From positions 1 through 64,000 of the forward strand of contig NZ_QYCN01000003.1 of assembly GCF_003583925.1 (NCBI RefSeq): a stretch of 64,000 nucleotides of DNA. The letters run 5' to 3'. The notes beneath the pieces were generated by a model that saw only the letters and a list, made by a program, of their open reading frames with translations, was not told the origin of the DNA and searched no databases. The first letter of the stretch is position 1, and every line of letters starts with the position of its first letter. The DNA is from Hymenobacter rubripertinctus. GTDB taxonomy: Bacteria > Bacteroidota > Bacteroidia > Cytophagales > Hymenobacteraceae. Below are positions 25,885 to 34,798 of the stretch, piece after piece. The translations under genes were made by a program, and so were the position numbers.

Positions 25885-26856
25885 CTACACGCTCAGGATT
25901 TCCACCATGCGCATGAAGCTCTGGTTGATGAGCTTCTTTTTGTGGATGGTGTCGGTGAAGGGCGTGTACACCAGCTTGCGGTCCACGATGCCGGCCATCA
26001 CGTTGCGCATCCCGTTCATGAGGCCTTCCACGGCGGCAATACCGATCTGGGAAGCCAGCATCCGGTCGGCGGCCGAAGGAGCCCCGCCGCGCTGGATATG
26101 GCCGATGATGGTCACGCGGGTGTCGAGCTGCGGAATGGCGGCCTTCACCTGCTTGGCTACGGCGTGGGCGTTGCCTTCCTCGTCGCCCTCGGCCACTACC
26201 ACCAGAAACGACGTTTTGGAGCGGTTCCAGCCGGCCTTGAGCACGTCAATCACCGCTTCGGTGGACATCTGGGTTTCCGGAATCATCACGATTTCGGCCC
26301 CGCCGCCAATGGCGCAGGGAATGGCGATGTAGCCCGAGTCGCGGCCCATCACCTCCACAAAAAAGCACCGGTCGTGGGAGTCGGCCGTGTCGCGGATTTT
26401 GTCGATGGCCTCCAGGGCCGTGTTCACGGCCGTATCGTAGCCTATTGTGTAGTCGGTGCCGTAGAGGTCGTTGTCGATGGTGCCGGGCGCGCCTACGGTC
26501 GGGATGCCGAACTCCTGCTCGAAGATGGTGGCCCCGGTGAAGGTGCCGTTGCCGCCAATGGCCACCAGCCCGTCGATGCCGTGGTTCACCAGCTGGTCGA
26601 AGGCCAGCTGCCGGCCCTCGCGGGTCTGAAACTTCTGGCTGCGGGCCGATTTGAGGATGGTGCCGCCCTTCTGAATGGTATTGGAAACGGAGGCCGAATC
26701 GAGCTTTACGAACTCCCCTTTAATCATGCCGCTGTAGCCGCGCATGATGCCATATACTTCAATTCCGTGATACACGGCCGTGCGCACTACGGCCCGAATG
26801 CAGGCGTTCATGCCGGGCGCGTCGCCTCCACTGGTGAAAACTGCAATGCGTTTCAT
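25885..26856 (-). CDS. pfkA: ATP-dependent 6-phosphofructokinase
   Basis: Converts fructose 6-phosphate to fructose 1,6-bisphosphate in glycolysis. 323 aa, normal length. Motifs in order: TSGGDAPGMNA (ATP loop, from residue 8), GTIDND (catalytic Asp128 and Asp130), MGRDSGYIA and GHIQRGG. One key position differs from E. coli PfkA: the GGDG loop that coordinates magnesium reads GGNG, with Asn103 in place of Asp103. Gly104 is kept, as in ATP-dependent rather than pyrophosphate-dependent enzymes. The start ATG at 26856 gives the usual MKRIAVF; the longer frame is not conserved. Monocistronic, divergent from the TerB gene. Confidence 0.92.
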   Translation of the reverse strand: MKRIAVFTSGGDAPGMNACIRAVVRTAVYHGIEVYGIMRGYSGMIKGEFVKLDSASVSNTIQKGGTILKSARSQKFQTREGRQLAFDQLVNHGIDGLVAIGGNGTFTGATIFEQEFGIPTVGAPGTIDNDLYGTDYTIGYDTAVNTALEAIDKIRDTADSHDRCFFVEVMGRDSGYIAIPCAIGGGAEIVMIPETQMSTEAVIDVLKAGWNRSKTSFLVVVAEGDEEGNAHAVAKQVKAAIPQLDTRVTIIGHIQRGGAPSAADRMLASQIGIAAVEGLMNGMRNVMAGIVDRKLVYTPFTDTIHKKKLINQSFMRMVEILSV

Positions 26857-27121
26857 CGTCAAACTCTTCCGTAACTCAAAAAAAACCGGCAAAAGCCGGA
26901 CCGGGCAAAGGTGGCAAATATGCGGGGAAAGTAGCGGGTCGGGGCCGCGAAAAGATAAAACAGGGCCATCGAAACGGCTGTTTTCCGGCCGCTTGCGTAT
27001 CCGGGCTATTGCGACTTGTCGCTTAAACGCCTAACTTAACTGAATTTCGAATCTGTTTGGCCCCCTCCCGGGACCCACCCGGGCCCGTTCTCACGCCCCA
27101 TCTGCCTAATTGCCTGCCCCT

Positions 27122-27550
27122 ATGTTTGGTTTTTTTGAAAACGAGCAAACCAGAAAAGTAAAGAGCCACATCATGAACCTGGCTGCCCTGGCGAAGGCCG
27201 ATGGGCACATTGATGAGCGGGAAATGAACTTCATTGTGGCGGTGGGGCGCAAAAACGGCATGCGCTCCGGCGAAGTACGCTCCATTGTGGGCAATGCCAG
27301 CAACGTGCACATGGTGCTGCCCGACAACGATTCGGAACGGTTCGACCAGATTTTCGACCTCGTGGATATGATGCTGGCCGACGGCATCGTGGACGACACC
27401 GAAATGAGTTTCTGCGTGGATATGGCCCAGAAGCTCGGCTTCCGCCAGGACGTGGTGAGCGTGCTGGTGCTCAAAATTTCCCAGGGCGTAAAAGACGGCC
27501 TGCCCCGCGACCATATCAAAGCCGACGCGCTGGGTTTGGTGAAGAATTAA
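27122..27550 (+). CDS. TerB-family protein (142 aa)
   Basis: A small all-helical cytosolic protein. Two acidic metal-binding-like motifs repeat, as expected for TerB/DjlA N-domain folds: KADGHIDEREMNFI (about residues 27-40) and LADGIVDDTEMSF (about 85-97). Some TerB members act with stress or phage-defence loci, but no ter operon partner is seen here and the neighbours are metabolic genes. The ATG at 27122 begins MFGFFENEQ; two codons upstream (MPAP) are possible but less likely. Confidence 0.8.
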   Translation: MFGFFENEQTRKVKSHIMNLAALAKADGHIDEREMNFIVAVGRKNGMRSGEVRSIVGNASNVHMVLPDNDSERFDQIFDLVDMMLADGIVDDTEMSFCVDMAQKLGFRQDVVSVLVLKISQGVKDGLPRDHIKADALGLVKN

Positions 27551-27555
27551 AAAGT

Positions 27556-27640
27556 AAAGGTGACGCATTAAAAATGCTCACTGAACAGCCCTTACGGTGC
27601 AGTAAGGCTGTTCAGTGAGTATTTTTAATGCGTCACCTTT
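27556..27640. terminator. Long near-perfect bidirectional terminator
   Basis: A left arm of about 40 bases (27556-27595) pairs with 27602-27640, with one G:U and one bulge. Outer stems are AAAGGTGACGCATT/AATGCGTCACCTTT, with T-runs on both sides. It separates the convergent TerB and aminotransferase genes. Confidence 0.8.
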
Positions 27641-28824
27641 TAATTTTTAATTGCTCGTAAGAGCCCCGCGCAGGCTTCGTCGATTTCGGCTTCGGTGATG
27701 GTGAGGGGCGGGGCAATGCGCAGGGAGTTGTCGCAGAACAGGAACCAGTCGGTGAGCAGGTGCTGCTCCCAGAGGGCACGGTCGATGATGGGCTTGAGCA
27801 CCTCGAACGAGTCGAACTCCACGGCCATCAGCAGCCCGCAGTGGCGCACCGCCCGGATGGCCGGGTGCACCAGCTGCCGCCGGAACCGCGCGGCCTTGGC
27901 GGCCACCCCGGCCAGCAGGTTTTCATCCTGAATAACGCGCAGCGTGGCCAAGGAAGCCGCGCACGACACCGGGTGGCCCCCAAACGTGGTACAGTGGCCC
28001 AGAATCGGGTCGGTTTTGAAGCCGGCCATGATGTGCTGGGGCGCGATGAATGCCCCGATGGGCATGCCGCCGCCCATGCCCTTGGCCGTGAGCAGAATAT
28101 CGGGCGCGATGCCGAACTGCTCGAAAGCCCAGAACGTGCCCGTACGCCCGAAGCCGCACTGAATTTCGTCCAGAATCAGCAGGGCGCCCACCTCGGTGCA
28201 GCGCTGGCGCAGGGCCGGCAGGTAGCCGGGCACGGGCACCCGCACGCCCGCCTCGCCCTGCACCGTTTCGATAACCACGGCGGCGGTGTGCTCATCAATG
28301 AGCTGCAAATCCTCGAAGTTGTTGTGGCGGAAGTGGTGGACGTCGGGCAACAGGGGCCGGAAGGCGTTCTTGAATCCCTCGGAACCGGTAATGCTCAGGG
28401 CGCCGTGGGTGGAGCCGTGGTAGGCGTTGAGGCAGCTCAGCAGTTTGGTGCGGCCGGTGTGGCGCTTGGCCAGCTTGAGGGCTCCTTCCACGGCCTCGGT
28501 GCCGGAGTTGGTGAAGTACACGTTGTCGAGGTGGGCGGGCAGGGTGGCGGTGAGGGCCTGGGCCAGTTGGGCGGGTGGGGCCTGCACCAGTTCGCCGTAC
28601 ACCATCAGGTGCAGGTACTTATCGAGCTGGTCCTGGATGGCGCGCAGCACCTGGGGGTGGCGGTGGCCCACGTTGCTCACCCCGATGCCGGCAATCAAAT
28701 CGAGGTAGCGCTGGCCGTCGGGGCCGTACATGTACACGCCCTCGGCCCGCTCAATTTCCAGCAGCAGCGGAAAATCGGAGGTCTGGGCCTGGTGGCGGAG
28801 GAAAAGCTGGCGGGGGGTGAGCAT
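27640..28824 (-). CDS. Class III pyridoxal-phosphate aminotransferase (acetylornithine/ornithine type)
   Basis: 394 aa from the ATG at 28824; the much longer upstream frame is not coding. Class III aminotransferase motifs in order: DLIAGIGVSNVGHRHP (start of the fold), NSGTEAVEGALKLA (phosphate-binding), AYHGSTHGAL, LILDEIQCGFGRTG (cofactor-ring Asp), and TAKGMGGGMPIGAF with the Lys that would bind PLP. It transfers an omega- or alpha-amino group to 2-oxoglutarate. Close relatives include acetylornithine, ornithine and 4-aminobutyrate transaminases, and the exact substrate cannot be fixed from sequence. A TAnnTTTG promoter box lies 75 bases upstream. Confidence 0.85.
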   Translation of the reverse strand: MLTPRQLFLRHQAQTSDFPLLLEIERAEGVYMYGPDGQRYLDLIAGIGVSNVGHRHPQVLRAIQDQLDKYLHLMVYGELVQAPPAQLAQALTATLPAHLDNVYFTNSGTEAVEGALKLAKRHTGRTKLLSCLNAYHGSTHGALSITGSEGFKNAFRPLLPDVHHFRHNNFEDLQLIDEHTAAVVIETVQGEAGVRVPVPGYLPALRQRCTEVGALLILDEIQCGFGRTGTFWAFEQFGIAPDILLTAKGMGGGMPIGAFIAPQHIMAGFKTDPILGHCTTFGGHPVSCAASLATLRVIQDENLLAGVAAKAARFRRQLVHPAIRAVRHCGLLMAVEFDSFEVLKPIIDRALWEQHLLTDWFLFCDNSLRIAPPLTITEAEIDEACAGLLRAIKN

Positions 28825-28898
28825 CGGAAGCGGTACTAAATGGCGCAGCCGCCGGCCTCCCGGGCCGGGGCATACGCGCAGGTAACAGTTGGGGCGCG

Positions 28899-28906
28899 CA
28901 AAGGTA
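28899..28906 (-). promoter_or_regulatory. TACCTTTG, Bacteroidota -7 box
   Basis: A perfect match to the TAnnTTTG box of Bacteroidota sigma-A promoters, 75 bases before the aminotransferase start on the minus strand. No good -33 TTG partner is visible. Confidence 0.4.
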
Positions 28907-28941
28907 CGGCGGCCGGCAGGTTTGGCGGCCCGGAAAAACAA

Positions 28942-28965
28942 AAACGGCTGCCGAAGCAGCCGTTT
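28942..28965 (-). terminator. Terminator of the sigma/anti-sigma/Spy-like operon
   Basis: AAACGGCTGC/GCAGCCGTTT stem with a four-base loop and T-runs on the minus strand, 39 bases after the last gene. Confidence 0.75.
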
Positions 28966-29003
28966 GCCGGATATAGCAAGAACCGGGTAGCCGATTGTGG
29001 GGG

Positions 29004-29489
29004 CTAATCGTCCGGCCCGTCGGCGGCGCCGGCGTTCATGCCGGGGCGGCCGGCCACGCGCTTGAGTACTTCGCGGGTGAACTGGCGCTCGGCCAGAAAC
29101 AGCCGGCCCACCTGCCGCACGGTAATCACGCGCTGAAACTTGTCGAAGTAGTCTTTTTCCAGCGTTATTTCCTGCTGACGCAGGCCAAAAGACTGATTGA
29201 TGTTGTCGCGCAGCTGCTGGTCGGAGAGGCCGTCGGCATCGGCGGGGCGGAGCTGGCGGAGGCGGCGGTTCAGGTCGCGGCGCTTGGCCGTGAACTCGTT
29301 GTAGAGGGGCCAGAACTTCTGGGCCTGATCGGGGGTGAGGGCAATTTTCTCGGTCAGGTAGGCAATGCGGGCGTTTTCGAGCTGGCTCAGCCGTTCTTGG
29401 CGCTGGTCCCCGCGCTGGGCGTGGGCTCCGGCCAGCGGCAGCACGGCCAGCAGGCACAGGAGCGAGAGAGTACGGAGTAGATGGTTCAT
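29004..29489 (-). CDS. Spy/CpxP-like periplasmic protein (161 aa)
   Basis: A signal peptide (MNHLLRTLSLLCLLAVLPLAGAHA) is followed by a highly charged all-helical domain. LTEKIALTPDQAQKFWPLYNEF is the LTxxQ-type motif of Spy/CpxP/heavy-metal-sensor proteins, with RRDLNRRLRQL after it. These proteins act as periplasmic chaperones or sensors of envelope stress. It is the last gene of a three-gene operon behind an ECF sigma factor and a membrane anti-sigma-like protein, so it could be both target and modulator of the envelope response. Confidence 0.8.
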   Translation of the reverse strand: MNHLLRTLSLLCLLAVLPLAGAHAQRGDQRQERLSQLENARIAYLTEKIALTPDQAQKFWPLYNEFTAKRRDLNRRLRQLRPADADGLSDQQLRDNINQSFGLRQQEITLEKDYFDKFQRVITVRQVGRLFLAERQFTREVLKRVAGRPGMNAGAADGPDD

Positions 29490-29548
29490 GGGGTGGTAGT
29501 TAGCGGGTGGTGCCGGGGTAAAGATAATTCCGGCGGCCAAGGGGAAAG

Positions 29549-30007
29549 TTAGAGGTACGTTTCCTCGGAGGGTTGCAGGTCCAGCAGGTCCTGAAGCTCG
29601 TCGGGGGAGGCGTGGAGGTAGGTTTCGGCGGGCGTACTCCGGGCTGTGCCGGGCAATTCGGCCAAATCGGTGAGGCTGATGCGCTGGTCGCTGGCCAGCA
29701 GGTACTGCATGAGCTCCTGCTGGGGCACCCGGGCCAGCGCGGCCCCGGCAACCGGCCCGGCGGGTCCGGCCGGATTCAGCAAAAACGAAGCCGCGAAGCC
29801 CCCCAGCACCACTACCGAAGCCAACGCCGTGCGCAACGGGGCCGACAGGGCCGCCAGCCAGCCCCAGGCCGGAGCCGCCGGCGCAGGAGCGGCCGGCACG
29901 CGCTGCATCACCCGCATCGGGAGCTGCTCGAAATAACGGTCCGGGGGCGGAGCCAGCGGGGGCTGGGGCCGCCGCCGGTGTTCATCCAGACGGAAAGGAG
30001 TATTCAT
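29549..30007 (-). CDS. Anti-sigma-factor-like membrane protein (152 aa)
   Basis: A cytosolic N-terminus of about 55 residues rich in Arg/Pro (PPDRYFEQLPMRVMQRV), one transmembrane helix (about 60-80: TALASVVVLGGFAASFLL) and a short acidic exterior part ending in LDLQPSEETYL. The YFE.LP..V..R pattern is common in Bacteroidota proteins encoded after ECF sigma genes. The predicted role is to hold the sigma factor at the membrane. It is 141 bases after the sigma gene, a gap occupied by a large palindrome, so expression of the two may be uncoupled. Confidence 0.65.
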   Translation of the reverse strand: MNTPFRLDEHRRRPQPPLAPPPDRYFEQLPMRVMQRVPAAPAPAAPAWGWLAALSAPLRTALASVVVLGGFAASFLLNPAGPAGPVAGAALARVPQQELMQYLLASDQRISLTDLAELPGTARSTPAETYLHASPDELQDLLDLQPSEETYL

Positions 30008-30065
30008 GGCAGTTGGAGTCAGAAGGGGTACTGGGGTTTAATGAATCACAGATGTTGCAGATGTT

Positions 30066-30137
30066 GCAGATAACGCAGATTCGTTCTGGTTGTCGCTTCC
30101 TGTATACTATCAGCCAGAACGAATCTGCGTTATCTGC
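30066..30137. repeat. Perfect 24-bp palindrome between sigma and anti-sigma genes
   Basis: The arms at 30066-30089 and 30114-30137 pair perfectly (outer end GCAGATAACGCAGATTCG) over a 24-base loop. The left side also shows GATGTTGCA repeated. It sits inside an operon and could be an attenuator, an mRNA-stability element or a small mobile palindrome. Confidence 0.7.
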
Positions 30138-30148
30138 GACATCCGCGA

Positions 30149-30685
30149 TTATGCGTTCATCTGGGCTTCAATTTTCTTGGCGGCGTGGTGATAGGACGCT
30201 TTCAGGGCGCCCACGCTGGTGCCGGTTACTTCCGACATCTGTTCGTAGGGCATCTCGTCGTAGTAGCGCAGGTTGAACACCAGCCGCTGCTTGTCGGGCA
30301 GCGTGAGAATGGCCTTTTGCAGTTTCAGCTCGATTTCGTCGCCGGCCAGGCTTTCGTCGGCTTCCAGGTTGGCCGTCAGCTCGGCCGTGAGGTCGGTGAG
30401 GGGCAGCAGGAATTTGCGGCGCTTGCTCTTGAGCAGGCTCAGGCACTCGTTGGTGGCAATGCGGTAGATCCAGGTGTAGAGGGCGGCATCCTGGCGGAAG
30501 TTTTCCAGGTGCTTCCACACCTTGATGAACACGTCCTGGGTCAGGTCGTCGGCGTCGTCGTGGTTGACGACCATTTTGCGCACGTGCCAGTACACCTGGC
30601 GCTGGTACTTGCGCACGAGCTGGTTGAAGGCCACATTGCGGGAGGCCGGGTCACGGAATTTGGCAAGGATTTCCTGGTCTTCCAA
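30149..30685 (-). CDS. ECF RNA polymerase sigma factor (178 aa)
   Basis: Region 2 is clear (FNQLVRKYQRQVYWHVRKMV, DDADDLTQDVFIKVWKHL, TWIYRIATNECLSLL) and region 4 follows an acidic linker (LPDKQRLVFNLRYYDEMPYEQMSEV, then VGALKASYHHAAKKI as the recognition helix). This gives a standard ECF sigma without region 3. It is predicted to direct RNA polymerase to envelope-stress or related promoters, held by the membrane protein encoded next. It leads a minus-strand operon, with a 266-bp divergent spacer to the zinc-ribbon gene. Confidence 0.9.
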   Translation of the reverse strand: MEDQEILAKFRDPASRNVAFNQLVRKYQRQVYWHVRKMVVNHDDADDLTQDVFIKVWKHLENFRQDAALYTWIYRIATNECLSLLKSKRRKFLLPLTDLTAELTANLEADESLAGDEIELKLQKAILTLPDKQRLVFNLRYYDEMPYEQMSEVTGTSVGALKASYHHAAKKIEAQMNA

Positions 30686-30951
30686 AGGGCGCAGGCAGGG
30701 CGGGTGAGGGAGCGGGGGTAGCGGCGGGTTGGAGGCGGTCGGCGGGTAAGGGTTTAATCCGCATCCGCGAAAATATTCATCTTTGGGCGATGCCGGCCGT
30801 TCAGGATTTGCTGTTCAGCTGTTCCCCGTGGTATCCGGGACCCTCCGTAAGCCATGGGGTGGGTTGCGGAAAGCCGTCACGCGCCACTCTGCCACGTGGG
30901 TTGTAACAGGAAAGGAATACTTTTAGCCCAGTTAACCAACTGCCCGCCGCT

Positions 30952-31602
30952 ATGAGCAATATGATTCAGTTCGTGGCCAACCACGACGACCTGTCCACCG
31001 ACAAGGGTTTTCAGTTCAAGTTCTACTGCGACAAATGCCGCAACGGGCATATGTCGCGCTTCCAGCCCAACTCCATCGGTATTGCGGGGGAGCTGATGCG
31101 GGCCGCCGGCAGCCTGTTCGGGGGGCACTTCTACGACGCCGGCACGGCTGCCTACCACGTGCAGCGGGCCATCGGGGGCAAGGCCCACGATGGGGCCCTG
31201 GAGGCGGCCGTGGCGGCGGGCAAAACCTACTTCAAACAGTGTACCCGCTGCGGCCACTGGGTATGCCCCGATGTGTGCTGGAACCACTCGGCCGGTCTCT
31301 GCGAAGACTGCGCCCCCGACGAGCACGAGGAGCTGGCCGCCCAGCAGCGTCAGGCGGCCCGGGAGCAGATTCAAACCAAAACCCGGGAGCACGACTACAC
31401 CCAGAACCTCGATTTTCTGGGCCGGGCTGCGGTAGTCCCGTGCGCCCAGTGCCAGCACAAGCTGGCCCCGGGCCAGAAGTTCTGTCCCGAGTGCGGCACG
31501 GCCAGTGCGGCGGCCGCGCCCAAAGACACGTTCTGCGCCGACTGCGGGGCACCACAGCAAACCCCGCAACGGTTCTGCCCCGACTGCGGAGCGAAGCAGT
31601 AA
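30952..31602 (+). CDS. Zinc-ribbon protein (216 aa)
   Basis: Four Cys-rich zinc-binding parts: FYCDKCRNGH near residue 25, a CTRCGHWVCPDVCWNHSAGLC cluster split around residues 97-117, CAQCQ...FCPECG near 164-182, and a final FCADCG...FCPDCGAKQ. The C-terminal pairs are typical double zinc ribbons. A helical Gln/Arg-rich linker (about 125-145) separates the halves. It is cytosolic, with no signal. A scaffold or nucleic-acid contact role is possible, but function is not evident. Confidence 0.75.
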   Translation: MSNMIQFVANHDDLSTDKGFQFKFYCDKCRNGHMSRFQPNSIGIAGELMRAAGSLFGGHFYDAGTAAYHVQRAIGGKAHDGALEAAVAAGKTYFKQCTRCGHWVCPDVCWNHSAGLCEDCAPDEHEELAAQQRQAAREQIQTKTREHDYTQNLDFLGRAAVVPCAQCQHKLAPGQKFCPECGTASAAAAPKDTFCADCGAPQQTPQRFCPDCGAKQ

Positions 31603-31609
31603 ACGTCCG

Positions 31610-32362
31610 CTACCGCTTGGTGGCGTAAGAAAAGCCTACCGTGAGGTTGGTGTTGCCGGGTACTTTGCCTTCGCTGAACTGGCTCTCGTAGGTGTAGTTG
31701 TAGGAGAAGCTCACGGCCAACGCGTTGGTGAGCTTGAGGGCGGCCGTAGACACGTTGCTGAAGCGGTAGTTGCCGAAGTTGGCCAACGAGGGCTGGTAGA
31801 ACGTGGTGGAGCCGAAGGTGAGAATGCGGAACGTGTAGGCCACTTTCAGGCGCACCGAGTTGCGGGCCGTGACCACGGTGCGGCCGTCGAGGAAGTTGGT
31901 TTGCTCCCGAATCACGAGGTTGCTCACCGATACTTCCCGGCCCAGCGTATCGGAGTAGAAGGCCCAGCCGGGGCCGCCGCCCACCTGTCCCCGCCGCGTG
32001 ATGCCACGCAGGTTGCTCTGCTCGTAGCCGCCCAGCGCGTAGGCTCGGAACCGGCCCTGGTAGTAGTAGGGCGTGGCATGGAGCAGCAGCTCCCGCTCGC
32101 GCAGGCGCCCATCCTGGCGGCCGTAGGCAAAGTTCAGGTTCAGGGGCAGGCCCAAGTGCTGTCCCCGGGTAAAGGTGAGGCTTTGGGTGGTAGCCAGCAG
32201 CGTGCGGTTCACGCCGCCCTGGCTGTAGGCCCCCGTGAGCTGGCCGCTGTACACGATGCGCGTGGTATCGGGCTGTTGCTGGTTCTGGGCGTGGGCCGCC
32301 GGAAGCAGCCGCAACAGGAGCAGCCCGCCGGCTGCCAGGGAGAAGAAATAGCTTGAAACCAT
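31610..32362 (-). CDS. DUF481-type outer-membrane beta-barrel protein (250 aa)
   Basis: A signal peptide (to about residue 25, AAHAQ) is followed by alternating amphipathic strands: TRIVYSGQLTGAYSQGG, LTFTRGQHLGLPLNLNFAYG, FRAYALGGYEQSN, RLKVAYTFRIL, and a terminal NLTVGFSYATKR. The protein ends in a basic residue rather than Phe. Such barrels sit in the outer membrane and function is usually unknown. It is convergent with the zinc-ribbon gene, with only seven bases between stops. Confidence 0.75.
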   Translation of the reverse strand: MVSSYFFSLAAGGLLLLRLLPAAHAQNQQQPDTTRIVYSGQLTGAYSQGGVNRTLLATTQSLTFTRGQHLGLPLNLNFAYGRQDGRLRERELLLHATPYYYQGRFRAYALGGYEQSNLRGITRRGQVGGGPGWAFYSDTLGREVSVSNLVIREQTNFLDGRTVVTARNSVRLKVAYTFRILTFGSTTFYQPSLANFGNYRFSNVSTAALKLTNALAVSFSYNYTYESQFSEGKVPGNTNLTVGFSYATKR

Positions 32363-32449
32363 AGGGAGCTGCTGAGTCGGGCCGGGGCGACTTGGGCAAG
32401 CCCTTCAAGTACACGCCCATACGTGACTCCACCGCGCCGGAACCGGGGC

Positions 32450-32457
32450 CAAAGATA
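32450..32457 (-). promoter_or_regulatory. TATCTTTG, candidate -7 box for the DUF481 gene
   Basis: Fits TAnnTTTG on the minus strand, 88 bases before the ATG at 32362. No clear -33 element. Confidence 0.35.
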
Positions 32458-32613
32458 GGCCCTACAGGCTTGAGTGGCCCGTAGCGGCCGGCTTGGCGGG
32501 TGAGCCGCCCCGGCGTAAAGGCCGCGCGACTCGGCTGATTTTACGTATACTTACTCCCTTAATTGGTGCCGCAACTGCTCGTATCGGCTGTCGGGCCGCT
32601 ACCTTCTTCGTGT

Positions 32614-34548
32614 ATGACTTTTCGTTTGGCGTGGCCCGTGCTGGTGCTCTGGCTGGGGATGCTGGTTCCGGCACTGGCCCAGGTGATTCCGCCACCCATG
32701 AAGCAGGCCCCCCGCCCCGCCAGCCCCGGAGTGGTGCTGCCCGGCCCGGCTACCCCCAAAGACTCGGCCCGCTCCCAAGGCCTGGTGACCGATACCGAAA
32801 CCCTGCGCCGCATCGACTCGCTGCGGCGGGCCAACTCCGGCCGCCTCGAACAGATTCAGACCGAGCTGCTGACCCTCAAAAACAGCTCGACCGACAAGCG
32901 CCGCGAGCGGGATCTTATCACCGAAATCATGGCTTTGCGCCAGGTCGATTCGCTGCGCCAGGCCCGTGCCCGCCAGTACATCGATTCGCTCAAGCAGTAT
33001 GCCAAGGGCTTTCCGGTGGCTCCCCACGGCGATACGCTGTTCTACGTGTACACCAAGCTGGGGCCGTTTTCGCCCCGGGAGCGGGCCCAGCTCACGGAGG
33101 ATAAGATCAAGCGCCTGCAAGAGGGCGTGTTCTTCAGCCCCGATTCGCTGCTGATTTACCCGTCGGAGCAAACCACCGACCTGATGTACGGCCAGCAGGT
33201 GCTGCAAAGCATCAACCAGAACGACGCGCTCTGGCAGAACGTGTCGCGCGACTCGCTGGCCCGCGCCCACCGCGCCCGGATTATCGCGGCCGTGGTGGCC
33301 TACAAGGATGCCAATAGCCTCAAGAGCATTGCCAAGGAAATCGGCCTGACGCTGCTGGTGCTCATCGTACTTTACTTCACGGTGAAGTACGTTATCAAGC
33401 TGTTTCGTTGGGTCCGGCTCAAGCTGAGGGCCAAGGAAGGCACCTGGTTCAGGGGCATTAAGTTCGGCAACTACGAGTTTTTCAATGAGCAGCGCCAGCT
33501 GAGCACCGTGCTGCTGCTGGCTACGGTTCTTCAATGGATTGTGGTGCTGCTGACCATTTATCTGGTGCTGCCCATCGTGTTCAGCATCTTCCCCGGCACC
33601 CAGGGCATTGCCGACACGCTGCTGGGCTACGTGTTCAACCCGCTCAAGAAAATTGGGCTGGCGTTCTGGAATTACCTGCCCAACCTGTTCACCATTGCCG
33701 TTATCGTGGCGGTGTTCCGCTACGTGCTGAAGGCTATATATTCCATCAAGGAAGAAATCCGGGAGGGCAACATGGCCATTGAGGGCTTCTACGCCGACTG
33801 GGCCAACCCCACCTACCAAATTGTGCGGGTGCTGGTGTTTGCCTTCGCCCTGGTCGTGATTTTTCCCTACCTGCCCGGCTCCGATTCGCCGGTGTTTCAG
33901 GGCGTATCGGTGTTTCTGGGCTTTCTGTTCACGTTCGGCTCGGCCGGCTCGCTCTCCAACATCGTGGCCGGACTGGTGCTGACGTATATGCGGGCCTACA
34001 AAATTGGCGACCGGGTGAGAATCGGGGATGTGACGGGCGACATCGTGGAAAAAACGCTGCTCGTGACCCGCATCCGGACCGTCAAGAACGAGGAAATTAC
34101 TATTCCCAACTCCTCGGTGATGAGCTCCTACACCACCAACTTCTCCACTGCCGCCCCCACGCTGGGGCTGGTGCTGCACACCACCGTCACCATCGGCTAC
34201 GACGTGCCCTGGAAGCAGGTGCACCAGTTGCTGCTGGAGGCTGCCCGGGCCAGCGAGTTCGTGCTGGCCGAGCCCCAGCCCTTCGTGCTCCAAACCAGCC
34301 TCGACGACTACTACGTGGCCTATCAGCTCAATGCCTACACCCGCGAGGCCGGCAAACAGTCCCTCATCTACTCGCTCCTGCACCAGAACATCCAGGACAA
34401 ATTCAACGAGGCCGGGGTCGAAATTATGTCGCCCCACTTCCGGGCCGTGCGCGACGGCAGCTCGGTAAACCTGCCGGCCCAGTACCTGCCCAAAGACTAC
34501 CAAGCCCCCAAGTTCCGGGTCGAGAACTCGGACGAGCCCAAAGGGTAA
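32614..34548 (+). CDS. MscS-family mechanosensitive ion channel, long form (644 aa)
   Basis: Protects against osmotic downshock by opening under membrane tension. It has a signal peptide (to about residue 23, LVPALAQ), a periplasmic helical region with charged repeats (RRIDSLRRANS, LRQVDSLRQARAR), and transmembrane helices at about 240-265, 300-325, 355-375 and 400-430. The MscS core is FGSAGSLSNIVAGLVLTYMRAYKIGD (pore helix and beta start, from about residue 440, split here by family boundaries), with VEKTLLVTRIRTVKNEEITIPNS as the beta domain. Much longer than E. coli MscS, of MscK/YbdG-like design. The ATG at 32614 opens the signal peptide. Confidence 0.88.
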   Translation: MTFRLAWPVLVLWLGMLVPALAQVIPPPMKQAPRPASPGVVLPGPATPKDSARSQGLVTDTETLRRIDSLRRANSGRLEQIQTELLTLKNSSTDKRRERDLITEIMALRQVDSLRQARARQYIDSLKQYAKGFPVAPHGDTLFYVYTKLGPFSPRERAQLTEDKIKRLQEGVFFSPDSLLIYPSEQTTDLMYGQQVLQSINQNDALWQNVSRDSLARAHRARIIAAVVAYKDANSLKSIAKEIGLTLLVLIVLYFTVKYVIKLFRWVRLKLRAKEGTWFRGIKFGNYEFFNEQRQLSTVLLLATVLQWIVVLLTIYLVLPIVFSIFPGTQGIADTLLGYVFNPLKKIGLAFWNYLPNLFTIAVIVAVFRYVLKAIYSIKEEIREGNMAIEGFYADWANPTYQIVRVLVFAFALVVIFPYLPGSDSPVFQGVSVFLGFLFTFGSAGSLSNIVAGLVLTYMRAYKIGDRVRIGDVTGDIVEKTLLVTRIRTVKNEEITIPNSSVMSSYTTNFSTAAPTLGLVLHTTVTIGYDVPWKQVHQLLLEAARASEFVLAEPQPFVLQTSLDDYYVAYQLNAYTREAGKQSLIYSLLHQNIQDKFNEAGVEIMSPHFRAVRDGSSVNLPAQYLPKDYQAPKFRVENSDEPKG

Positions 34549-34798
34549 GGGCCGGGGGCACGGGCACTGTTATGCTGCGCTCCGCTCAGGCTGACGATAC
34601 TGTGGGTAAAGCCCCCGGCAACCCGGTTCCCGGCCCAGAAAACCCAAAAAATCATCTGATGCTCACTGGAAAAGCCTGACCTTTGCGGCCGGTCCGGCGC
34701 AGTTGTCGGGCCTGGGGGGGAGCTGCGGAAGTTGACCGGATGGCTGTTTCTCCCACCTTACCAGACAGATACGCCCGGCCGGCACCCAGTAAACAGGC

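Noticed and set aside
27023..27568. Minus-strand frame of 181 codons over the TerB gene
   Set aside because: It is the mirror of a well-supported TerB protein and runs through the promoter region; no family features.
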